Shown piece by piece: positions 1 through 6,606 of a DNA stretch of 9,463 nt. The notes under the pieces were generated by a model that saw only the letters and a program-made list of their open reading frames with translations, ran no database searches and was not told where the DNA came from. The DNA is from Endomicrobiia bacterium (GTDB lineage Bacteria > Elusimicrobiota > Endomicrobiia > PHAN01), in the NCBI GenBank assembly GCA_030018875.1, contig JASEHK010000043.1:1-9463 (forward strand), read 5' to 3'. The stretch's first letter is position 1. Every line of letters begins with the position of its first letter. A program made the position numbers and the translations under genes.

Positions 1-19
1 ACTGCGTGTCAGTTCAGCA

Positions 20-40
20 TGACAAAAAGGAGGTTTTTCA
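20..40 (+). other. Orphan Shine-Dalgarno-like motif inside a weak A/T hairpin
   Basis: A perfect AAGGAGG (27-33) lies between an A5 run (24-28) and a T5 run (34-38), which could pair and leave GGAGG in the loop. No start codon follows at usable spacing. The ATG at 19 reads through the motif as a 12-codon ORF ending at 57, but that ORF has no ribosome site of its own in view. The motif could be a remnant or part of the leader of the downstream transporter gene. Its function is unknown. Confidence 0.2.
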
Positions 41-75
41 ACGGTCTCAAAATATAAAAAGGGGGGTAAAAGACA

Positions 76-89
76 GGATTAAGGATTAA
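76..89 (+). repeat. Tandem 7-nt repeat in the transporter leader
   Basis: GGATTAA occurs twice back to back (76-82 and 83-89), ten bases before the ribosome site of the binding-protein gene. It may be a small regulator half-site pair or simple slippage. Nothing else in the window shows the same pair. Confidence 0.3.
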
Positions 90-98
90 GCAAACGAC

Positions 99-105
99 AA
101 GGTGG
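99..105 (+). promoter_or_regulatory. Ribosome binding site fixing the start at 110
   Basis: AAGGTGG, one base from the ideal AAGGAGG, ends 4 nt before ATG 110. The spacing is slightly short but usable, and the encoded N-terminus begins directly with a signal peptide, which supports this start. Confidence 0.65.
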
Positions 106-109
106 AAAA

Positions 110-979
110 ATGAAGAGATTTATTATGGTTTTAACAGCAGTGGTTCTGGCGGTTCCGAATCGCGCCCCGGCCGTCGCATCTTCCCCGTCGGAACTTCTAT
201 TCTTTTGCGGCTCGGCGGTAAAAGTTCCGATGGAAGAGATAATCGCCTCCTATGAGAGGAAGTCGGGCGTAAAAATAAACGTCGTGTACGGTGGCTCAGG
301 CACGTTGCTTTCGCAGATGGAACTTTCCCGTCGCGGCGATGTCTATTTGTGCGGTTCGCCCGACTACATCGAGATAGGCGAGCGAAAAAAACTTCTGATT
401 GCGGACACGGACAGAAAAATAGCGTATCTTGTTCCCGCGATAATCGTGCCCAAGGGTAATCCGCAAAAAATAAAAACTCTCGACGACCTCGCCCGTCCCG
501 TCGTGCGTGTCGGAATGGGCAATCCCGAGACGGTGTGCCTCGGGCTTTACGGCGTGGAACTTTTGGAATATAATAAACTACTTGAAAAAGTCCTCAAGAA
601 CGTGGTCGTTTACGCCAAGTCGTGCGAGGACACGGCGACGCTTGCTGTGCTCGGAAAAGTAGACGCCATAATCGGATGGGATGTTTTCGAGTCGTGGAAT
701 CCGGCGGAGGTCGAGTGGGTCCGGATAGAAAAAAAACGGATACCTCGGCTGGCTTATATACCGGTGGCGCTTTCGGTTTTCGTGCGCGACCGCGCGGCGG
801 CCGAAGATTTTACGGACTATCTTTTTTCCGACGAGGCCGCGGGAATATGGCGGAAGTGGGGATATCAGGCGGATTTGCCCGGGGCTATAAAGCACGCGCC
901 GGCGGCTTCCGTCGGCGGGGAATATAAAATTCCCGACAAGTATTATGATGTGTTGAAGAAAATTCGCGGGATCAAATAA
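110..979 (+). CDS. modA: Molybdate/tungstate ABC transporter substrate-binding protein, ModA-like
   Basis: This is the predicted periplasmic binding protein that captures an oxyanion, most likely molybdate or tungstate, and delivers it to the permease encoded next. The 289-residue length suits the ModA/type 2 binding-protein fold. Residues 1-23 form a signal peptide (basic MKRF, a hydrophobic core, and an AVA site before Ser24). There is no lipobox Cys. Binding-fold landmarks are CGSA at 33-36, YGGSGTLL at 60-67, NPETVCLG at 138-145 and DAIIGWD at 185-191, matching the loops that carry anion-binding main-chain amides and hydroxyls in ModA. The DPCG motif of archaeal WtpA is not seen, which favours ModA-like tetrahedral binding, although a Trp sits near where E. 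coli ModA has its ligand Tyr. A ModA-type permease and a TOBE-bearing ATPase follow. Anion specificity cannot be read from sequence alone; sulfate is a less likely alternative. Confidence 0.82.
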   Translation: MKRFIMVLTAVVLAVPNRAPAVASSPSELLFFCGSAVKVPMEEIIASYERKSGVKINVVYGGSGTLLSQMELSRRGDVYLCGSPDYIEIGERKKLLIADTDRKIAYLVPAIIVPKGNPQKIKTLDDLARPVVRVGMGNPETVCLGLYGVELLEYNKLLEKVLKNVVVYAKSCEDTATLAVLGKVDAIIGWDVFESWNPAEVEWVRIEKKRIPRLAYIPVALSVFVRDRAAAEDFTDYLFSDEAAGIWRKWGYQADLPGAIKHAPAASVGGEYKIPDKYYDVLKKIRGIK

Positions 980-1015
980 GCGCGGAATGGTTTTGAATCT
1001 TTGTTTGCGCCGCGC
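980..1015 (+). other. GC stem-loop in the binding-protein/permease spacer
   Basis: GCGCGG (980-985) begins at the base after the binding-protein stop codon and is exactly complementary to CCGCGC (1010-1015), with a 24-nt loop. There is no T run, so it is not a standard terminator. A stem at this point could stabilise the upstream mRNA and let the binding protein be made in excess over the permease, as happens in other ABC operons. That role is inference. Confidence 0.4.
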
Positions 1016-1039
1016 CCTTGCTGCCGACATGGTCTCAAA

Positions 1040-1834
1040 ATGAAAAAAAATATCTTGCCTGTCATCGGTTATCTCGCGCTGGCGTCCGCCGCTTCGTTTT
1101 TGCTTGTCACGATGGCGGGACTTTTTTGGAAAATGGCCGAGACCGCGCCGCAACGGGCATTCTCCGCTCACCGCGCCTGGTTTGCCGTCAGACTGTCTCT
1201 TTCGAGCGCCACGCTCTCGACGGCAATCGCAATGGTTTTCGCCTTGCCCTCGGGTTATGTTTTGTCCCGCCGACGATTCCCCGGAAAAAACATTCTTGAG
1301 ACCGCCCTGCTTTTGCCGATGGTGATTTCTCCCGTGGCGCTGGGCGCGCTGTTGCTGATATTTTTCAACACGCCGCCCGGACGTCTCGTCGAAAAAATAA
1401 TCGGCCCTGTGGTATTCGAGAGCCGGGGCATAATCGTAGCGCAGTTCGTGGTGATATCCGGGTTAGCGGTGACTCTGGTAAAGACCGTTTTCGATTATGT
1501 GAGTCGGGACTATGAGGACACGGCGCGCTCGTTAGGTTGCAGCGAGACCGAGACTTTTTTCAGGGTGACGCTGCCCACGTCCGCCCGCGGGCTCGCCGCG
1601 ACGGCGATTCTCGTCTGGGCGCGGGCATTGGGCGAGTTCGGCGCGACCGTAACCCTTGCCGGCGCCACGACATACAAGACCGAGACATTGCCGGTGGCGA
1701 TTTATCTGGCTCTGGCATCCGCCGACGTCTATCACACGGGTGTTCTCATAATCCTTTCGTTCGCGATGGCCTTCGCGGTGCTTTTCCTTCTCAAAACCGC
1801 CGCAGGGGTCCGCGATTCATATCCGTCGCACTGA
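1040..1834 (+). CDS. modB: Molybdate/tungstate ABC transporter permease, ModB-like
   Basis: This is the inner-membrane channel subunit, 264 residues, expected to act as a homodimer with the ATPase encoded next. Hydrophobic segments lie near residues 6-28, 50-74, 86-109, 131-151, 190-215 and 240-258, so about six membrane helices. The cytoplasmic coupling (EAA) loop is clear at 159-179: it starts EDTARSLG and ends FFRVTLP, the usual contact with the ATPase. ALGEFGA follows, a hallmark of ModB/CysT-type permeases. I chose ATG 1040 because the first helix follows at once. A TTG at 1001 would add 13 residues that look unlike a membrane-protein N-terminus and would lie across the stem-loop. Neither start has a clear Shine-Dalgarno, so translation may depend on the upstream gene. 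The stop is 2 nt before the ATPase start. Confidence 0.88.
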   Translation: MKKNILPVIGYLALASAASFLLVTMAGLFWKMAETAPQRAFSAHRAWFAVRLSLSSATLSTAIAMVFALPSGYVLSRRRFPGKNILETALLLPMVISPVALGALLLIFFNTPPGRLVEKIIGPVVFESRGIIVAQFVVISGLAVTLVKTVFDYVSRDYEDTARSLGCSETETFFRVTLPTSARGLAATAILVWARALGEFGATVTLAGATTYKTETLPVAIYLALASADVYHTGVLIILSFAMAFAVLFLLKTAAGVRDSYPSH

Positions 1835-1836
1835 CG

Positions 1837-2925
1837 ATGATAGAGCTCAGAAATATAAATTATCGGGCCGGAGACTTCGCGCTTAATGACATAAGTTTTT
1901 CGGCATCCCGCGCGGAATATTTCGCGCTACTGGGCCCCACGGGCAGCGGCAAGACGCTTCTTTTAAAAATCCTCGCCGGATTGATACCCCCATCGTCCGG
2001 CGGTGTTTTTTTTGACAGCGAAGACGTTACCCGCCTCGCCCCGGAAGACCGCGCGTTCGGTTACGTCGCTCAGGACTACCGGCTTTTCTCGCATCTTAAC
2101 GCGGTTGAAAATATTTTATTCTCGCCGCGCGTTCGCCGATTGCCCGACGACGCCAAAGGAATTTTGCTCGGCGATATCGTCTCCAAGTTGGACATCGCGC
2201 CGCTACTGAAGCGGCGGGTGACGAATCTTTCGGGCGGCGAGCGTCAGCGCGTGGCGTTGGCGCGAACACTTGCGTCCCGTCCGAGTCTTGTTCTGCTCGA
2301 TGAGCCGTTTTCGGCGATTGACGAGGGCTTAAAAAAACATCTCTGGTTCGAGATAAAAGGAATACTTTCGGCGGCCGGCGTTCCCGTAATTCACGTTACG
2401 CACGACATAGAGGAGGCCGTTACTCTGGCCGACAAAATCGCGGTCGTCATAGACGGTAAAATCCGTCAGACGGGAACCCCGAAAGATATACTGCTGCGAC
2501 CATCGTCGGAAAGAATCGCGCGGTATTTGGGCATAAAAAACATCTTTGTCGGGCGGGTGGTTTCAGGCGATTCGCGGGGTTATTTAATCGAAATCTCCGG
2601 CGCCGTAATTTCGGCTCCTGTGCCGCCGGAATCGCTCGCCGTTGCGCCTGAAGCCGGCGACGAAGTAACCGTGTGCGCCCGCCCTCAGAGCGTGAAAATA
2701 ATCCGTCCGTCCGAAGCCGTCCGCGACGAGTTAAAGGAAAATATGTTCGACGGCGTGATAGTCGGAGCATATTTTTTCTCGGATTCGGTCAGCGTTTTCG
2801 TGAAGTGCGGGGACTTGGTTTGGGAGGCGCGGCTCCCGCACGCCGTCTATCACCGCAACGAGTTATCCGTCGGAAAAAAAATAATCATTGCTTTGTGGCG
2901 TCCGGACGTGATGGTCTATAAGTGA
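1837..2925 (+). CDS. modC: Molybdate/tungstate ABC transporter ATP-binding protein, ModC-like
   Basis: This is the cytoplasmic ATPase that powers the importer, 362 residues. The nucleotide-binding domain (about 1-235) is intact: Walker A GPTGSGKT at 33-40, Q-loop Gln79, signature LSGGERQ at 131-137, Walker B ending in Asp155 with catalytic Glu156, and H-loop His189. A C-terminal part (about 285-362) rich in beta-strands looks like the TOBE/MOP-type regulatory domain of ModC, WtpC and CysA-class ATPases, which can bind the oxyanion and damp transport. ATG 1837 starts 2 nt after the permease stop. The reading frame stays open upstream to 1537, but that stretch overlaps the EAA-loop part of the permease gene and is only frame shadow. 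With no Shine-Dalgarno in front, translational coupling to the permease is likely. Sulfate or other CysA-like substrates cannot be excluded from this gene alone. Confidence 0.92.
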   Translation: MIELRNINYRAGDFALNDISFSASRAEYFALLGPTGSGKTLLLKILAGLIPPSSGGVFFDSEDVTRLAPEDRAFGYVAQDYRLFSHLNAVENILFSPRVRRLPDDAKGILLGDIVSKLDIAPLLKRRVTNLSGGERQRVALARTLASRPSLVLLDEPFSAIDEGLKKHLWFEIKGILSAAGVPVIHVTHDIEEAVTLADKIAVVIDGKIRQTGTPKDILLRPSSERIARYLGIKNIFVGRVVSGDSRGYLIEISGAVISAPVPPESLAVAPEAGDEVTVCARPQSVKIIRPSEAVRDELKENMFDGVIVGAYFFSDSVSVFVKCGDLVWEARLPHAVYHRNELSVGKKIIIALWRPDVMVYK

Positions 2926-2939
2926 GCGCCGCCGCTTAC
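2922..2939 (+). other. Stem-loop overlapping the ATPase stop codon
   Basis: GTGAGCG (2922-2928) pairs with CGCTTAC (2933-2939) as seven pairs including one G-U, with a 4-nt loop. The TGA stop (2923-2925) lies in the left arm. No T run follows, so it is at best a Rho-assisted end or an mRNA-stabilising hairpin. Its right arm overlaps the -35 element of the dnaE promoter. Confidence 0.5.
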
Positions 2940-2964
2940 GTCATCAAATCGAATTTGCTAAAAT
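2936..2964 (+). promoter_or_regulatory. Candidate sigma70-type promoter for dnaE
   Basis: TTACGT (2936-2941) and TAAAAT (2959-2964) are separated by 17 nt. The -10 element matches TATAAT at 5 of 6 bases and the -35 matches TTGACA at 3 of 6. Transcription would begin near 2971 and give a leader of about 64 nt before dnaE. This lets dnaE be expressed independently of the transporter operon. Confidence 0.55.
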
Positions 2965-3034
2965 AAAACGCCTCGATGCACGGCATAAACCCTGTCGCGC
3001 CGACCCCTGCGTTTTGAGAGAATCATAATAAATA

Positions 3035-6000
3035 ATGCAACAAGCGCCCTTCGTACATCTCCATAACCACACCGAATACTCCCTGCTCGACGGAGCGTGT
3101 AAAATCTTCGACGGCAAAAAACCCGGCGAGCTCTTTAGGCTCATAGCCGACCGTTACAAGATGCGCTCCCTGGCCATAACGGACCACGGCAATATGTTCG
3201 GCGCCGTCGAGTTTTATCTCGCCTGTCTTGAATCCGGCATAAAACCCATTATCGGTTGCGAAGTTTACGTCGCAAAAAACTCCCGCCTCGACAGAGATCC
3301 CCGCGCGCGCAATTATCACCTGACGCTCCTGGCCCGCACAAACGAGGGCTATCGGAATTTGATGAAACTTGTGACCATCGGATATGTTGAGGGATTCTAT
3401 CGCAAGCCGCGGATAGATTTCGACGCGCTGTCCAAATATTCGGATGGGCTGGTATGTCTTTCGGGATGCCTTCAGGGCGAGATTCCGCAGGCCTTTCTCG
3501 ACGACAAAGACGACGATGCGGCGGCTATTGCCAGCAGATACCTGGAGCTTTTCGGCAAAGAAAGATATTATCTCGAAGTGATGGACAACGGTATGAAGGA
3601 GCAGCGCGCCGCGGCCAAAAAGCTCGTCGAACTCTCGAAAAAAATCGGCGCCGGTCTTGTGGCGACGAATGACTGTCACTATCTCAACAGGGCGGACGCC
3701 GAACTCCACGACATACTTCTTTGCGTGGATACCGGCACGACGCTTGACGACCCTAAGCGTCTGAAGTTCTCGACGGACGAGTTTTACTACCGCTCGCCGG
3801 ATGAGATGATAAAAATCTTCGCCGGCATACCCGACGCCGTATCAAACACGCTTAAAATATCCGATATGTGCGCGGTGGAACTCAATCGCGGAGAGTTTCT
3901 GCTGCCCGCCTACAACGATGTTCCGGAAGGTATGACTCCGACGGAATATCTCGAAAAACTCTGCGTAGAGGGCTTAAAAATTCGCTACGCCAAACCCGCC
4001 GAAGAGCACCGCGCCCGCCTTAAAACAGAGCTCGCCATCATCGAAAAAATGAACTTCGCCGAATACTTCCTAATCGTGCGCGACTTCGTGGAGTACGCGC
4101 GCGGCGAGGGAATCCCCGTCGGATACGGCCGAGGCTCGGGCGCCGGCTCCATCGTCGCGTATACCCTCAACATCACAAACATCTGCCCCATAAAATACGG
4201 CCTTCTTTTTGAGCGATTTCTTAACCCTGACCGTCGGACAATGCCGGACCTCGATATAGATTTCTCCGACACCGGCCGCGACAAAGTCATAGATTATGTC
4301 AGAAAAAAATACGGCTCCGACAGAGTGGCGCAGATAGTAACGTATTCGGCGATGCAGGCCCGCTCGGCGATAAAGGACGTTGCGCGCGTAATGGGCTTCG
4401 CGGCGGCGGACGCCAATAAACTCGCCGCGCTCCTTCCCCCGCAGGTCGGCGTCGCCATTCAGGAGTCCATCAGAACCGTCCCCGAGCTTAAAAAGGTCTA
4501 CGATTCCGACGCAAAAGTGCGCAAATGCCTCGACGCGGCGATGAAGATAGAGGGACTCAAAAGGCATACCGGAGTCCACGCGGCCGGCATAGTAATAGCC
4601 AAGGACGATATAACCAACTACGTTCCTATGGCTGTCTCCAAGCGCGATGATTCCACGGTCACGCAGTACGACGGCGATTCGCTTCTTGAGCTCGGCCTGC
4701 TCAAGGTTGATATACTCGGCATAAAAACCTTGACCGTGGCGCGCGATTGCCGCGACCTCATCGAAAAACTCCGCGGCAAGAAAATCGCGGATGTCCCGCA
4801 CGACGACGCCAAGACTTATAAACTTTTCGCCGAAGCCAAGACGATGGGGGTGTTTCAGCTGGAGTCATCGGGGATGAGAGGGCTTCTTCGCAACCTTAAA
4901 CCCACCGGTATCGAGGATATAATCGCGCTCATATCGCTTTATCGTCCCGGTCCGATGGGCGCCGGAATGCTCGACGATTTCGTGGCCCGCAAACATAAAA
5001 AAGTCAAGATTTCGTACGAACATCCGCTTCTTGAACCGATATTGAAAGACACTTACGGCATCATCCTTTATCAGGAACACGTGATGAAGATAGCGCAGTC
5101 TTTGGCCGCCTTTACCGCCGGCCAGGCCGACCTGCTGCGACGAGCCATGGGCAAGAAAAAACCCGAAGAGATAGCAAAACTCGAGGGCGATTTCACGGGC
5201 GGTTGCCGCAAGAACGGCATCGCCGCAAAAACCGCCCAAAAGATATTTGACCAGATACATCATTTCGGCGGTTATGGCTTCAATAAATCCCACGCGGCCG
5301 CTTACGCGATGCTCGCTTACGAAACGGCATATCTCAAGGCCAATTATACGATAGAGTTTATGACTGCCCTCATCAATTCCGAGATAGGCCGCTCGACGAA
5401 GAAAGAGGAGGACAATAAGATAGTCGCATACCTCAAAGAGGCCGAGAACTACGGAATAAAGATATTGCCACCGTCGGTAAATAAGTCCTCGCCGCAGTTC
5501 AGCGTCGAAGGTCAGGCGATAAGATACGGTCTGCTGGCCGTCAAGAACGTCGGAGAGTCCGCCGCCTCGCACGTCGTCAATGTCCGTGCCGAGAGCGGCG
5601 AGTTCAAAAACGCTTACGACTTTATGCTCAGGGCGTCCTCCCGCGAACTGAACCGCAAGGCCGTCGAGTCCCTGATAAAGTCCGGGTCGTTCGACGGCTT
5701 CGCCGAGACGGCCGGCTACGCCCGCGCGGAGTTTCTCGCCAAGTTCGAAAAAATGGGAGAGTTCGTCGCCAGATTTAACGCCGGCGGGGGCTCCTCGGGA
5801 CTGCTTTTCGGAGTAGATGAGACGGAGCCGGACTTTCAGGCGGATTTTCAGCCGTTGACGGAACACGAATGCCTCAAACAGGAAAAAGAGGTCCTCGGCG
5901 CGTATCTTTCCGGCCATCCTCTGGCCAAAATGGAAGAAGAACTCCAGAAATATTCCACTCACCGCATATCCGAATTGCTTTCCCAGAATCCGCCCGAGAG

Positions 6001-6523
6001 CGCCGTCAAAGTCGCGGGACTCGTCGAAAGCGTGAAGAAATGCGTCACCAAAAACAAAGAGACCTTCGCCAGGTTCAAACTCGAGGACACCGCCGACGAT
6101 ATTGACGTGGTGGTCTTTCCCAGGAGTTATCAGAACGGCGCGGCCGAGAAACTCGAAAGCGGCGTCACCGTCGTCGTCAAGGGACGCCTGAACCGCGCTT
6201 CACCCACCCAGTTGCGCGAACCCCGCGAGATTATCGCCGAGGAAGTGATGACTCTTGAAGACGCGCGGCGTCTCGCCCCCGTTCGTTATGAAAAGATGAC
6301 GATAAAACTAATGTCCGCCGGCATAGAAGAGGACTCCCTCGCGGCCTTGAGAAAGACGCTGTTGTCGCATCCGGGTGAAACCAAGATATGCCTTGAGGCC
6401 ACCGACCCCGCGGGTGAAAAATTTTTAATAGAAACCGAGATGGCCGTAAAGATTGACGCCTCGCTTTTCGAGTCGGTAAAAAAGATGATGGGGCCCGAAA
6501 ACGTCGTTTTGACAAAAACATAA
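3035..6523 (+). CDS. dnaE: DNA polymerase III subunit alpha, DnaE1 type
   Basis: This is the replicative polymerase catalytic subunit, 1162 residues, normal for DnaE1. The PHP domain (about 5-285) keeps the metal-ligand pattern: His10, His12, Asp19, Asp50-His51, Glu76, His95, Cys145, Asp213 and His215. Such intact PHP domains are associated with a built-in 3'-5' exonuclease. Catalytic aspartates are Asp407 and Asp409 in PDLDID (404-409) and Asp559 in VDILGIKTL. The fingers and helix-hairpin-helix regions follow, with YGFNKSHAAAYA at 747-758. SGLLFG at 921-926 sits where the clamp-binding motif is expected. An OB fold spans roughly 990-1075, and a short C-terminal domain ends the protein. An in-frame stop lies just upstream at 3029-3031, so ATG 3035 is the first possible start; the family's N-terminal HLHNHTEYSLLDG begins at residue 8. 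The Shine-Dalgarno is poor (GAGAG about 13 nt upstream). There is no intein or frameshift. Confidence 0.98.
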   Translation: MQQAPFVHLHNHTEYSLLDGACKIFDGKKPGELFRLIADRYKMRSLAITDHGNMFGAVEFYLACLESGIKPIIGCEVYVAKNSRLDRDPRARNYHLTLLARTNEGYRNLMKLVTIGYVEGFYRKPRIDFDALSKYSDGLVCLSGCLQGEIPQAFLDDKDDDAAAIASRYLELFGKERYYLEVMDNGMKEQRAAAKKLVELSKKIGAGLVATNDCHYLNRADAELHDILLCVDTGTTLDDPKRLKFSTDEFYYRSPDEMIKIFAGIPDAVSNTLKISDMCAVELNRGEFLLPAYNDVPEGMTPTEYLEKLCVEGLKIRYAKPAEEHRARLKTELAIIEKMNFAEYFLIVRDFVEYARGEGIPVGYGRGSGAGSIVAYTLNITNICPIKYGLLFERFLNPDRRTMPDLDIDFSDTGRDKVIDYVRKKYGSDRVAQIVTYSAMQARSAIKDVARVMGFAAADANKLAALLPPQVGVAIQESIRTVPELKKVYDSDAKVRKCLDAAMKIEGLKRHTGVHAAGIVIAKDDITNYVPMAVSKRDDSTVTQYDGDSLLELGLLKVDILGIKTLTVARDCRDLIEKLRGKKIADVPHDDAKTYKLFAEAKTMGVFQLESSGMRGLLRNLKPTGIEDIIALISLYRPGPMGAGMLDDFVARKHKKVKISYEHPLLEPILKDTYGIILYQEHVMKIAQSLAAFTAGQADLLRRAMGKKKPEEIAKLEGDFTGGCRKNGIAAKTAQKIFDQIHHFGGYGFNKSHAAAYAMLAYETAYLKANYTIEFMTALINSEIGRSTKKEEDNKIVAYLKEAENYGIKILPPSVNKSSPQFSVEGQAIRYGLLAVKNVGESAASHVVNVRAESGEFKNAYDFMLRASSRELNRKAVESLIKSGSFDGFAETAGYARAEFLAKFEKMGEFVARFNAGGGSSGLLFGVDETEPDFQADFQPLTEHECLKQEKEVLGAYLSGHPLAKMEEELQKYSTHRISELLSQNPPESAVKVAGLVESVKKCVTKNKETFARFKLEDTADDIDVVVFPRSYQNGAAEKLESGVTVVVKGRLNRASPTQLREPREIIAEEVMTLEDARRLAPVRYEKMTIKLMSAGIEEDSLAALRKTLLSHPGETKICLEATDPAGEKFLIETEMAVKIDASLFESVKKMMGPENVVLTKT

Positions 6524-6537
6524 AAAATATGTAGAAT
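6509..6537 (+). promoter_or_regulatory. Near-consensus sigma70-type promoter inside the end of dnaE
   Basis: TTGACA (6509-6514) is a perfect -35 element and TAGAAT (6532-6537) matches the -10 consensus at 5 of 6 bases, with an optimal 17-nt spacer. The -35 lies within the last dnaE codons (Leu-Thr-Lys-Thr) and the -10 lies just past the stop codon. Transcription would start near 6544 and give a leader of about 63 nt for the HEAT-repeat gene. It is the best promoter match I found in the window. Confidence 0.8.
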
Positions 6538-6593
6538 AAACCTGATGGCCGTTTCGCTGTTCGTCCGTCGGAAATCGAGCCATCGAGGCCAAG

Positions 6594-6600
6594 AGGGAGG
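6594..6600 (+). promoter_or_regulatory. Strong ribosome binding site of the HEAT-repeat gene
   Basis: AGGGAGG ends 6 nt before ATG 6607. With the strong promoter upstream this predicts good expression of the exported repeat protein. Upstream in the same leader, GATGGC (6544-6549) and GCCATC (6579-6584) are complementary and may form a long-loop hairpin just before this site. Confidence 0.75.
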
Positions 6601-6606
6601 AAAGTT

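Noticed and set aside
1..109. Molybdenum-cofactor riboswitch or other structured leader RNA
   Set aside because: Only 109 nt are visible, mostly A/G-rich, with no multi-helix pairing that I can see. The sequence upstream is missing, so it cannot be supported.
622..927. Arg/Gly-rich + strand frame inside the binding-protein gene, and similar frames inside the other genes
   Set aside because: These are alternate-frame shadows of GC-rich genes with skewed amino-acid content and no ribosome sites.
1001..1039. TTG 1001 as the permease start
   Set aside because: It adds 13 residues with two Cys and several Arg before the first helix, overlaps the GC stem-loop and has no better ribosome site than ATG 1040.
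1537..1836. Upstream extension of the ATPase frame
   Set aside because: It overlaps the conserved EAA loop and last helices of the permease, and the translated extension is Arg-rich low-quality sequence. ATG 1837 begins the ATPase domain normally.
4865..5962. Open frame of 365 codons on the - strand opposite dnaE (others opposite it at 4070-4801 and 3023-3709)
   Set aside because: dnaE on the + strand is unmistakable across this whole span. The opposite frames have no recognisable domain or ribosome site and come from the codon bias of dnaE.
3035..6523. Intein or error-prone DnaE2-type polymerase
   Set aside because: The length is normal, catalytic motifs are uninterrupted, and the clamp-region and OB-fold layout fits DnaE1.
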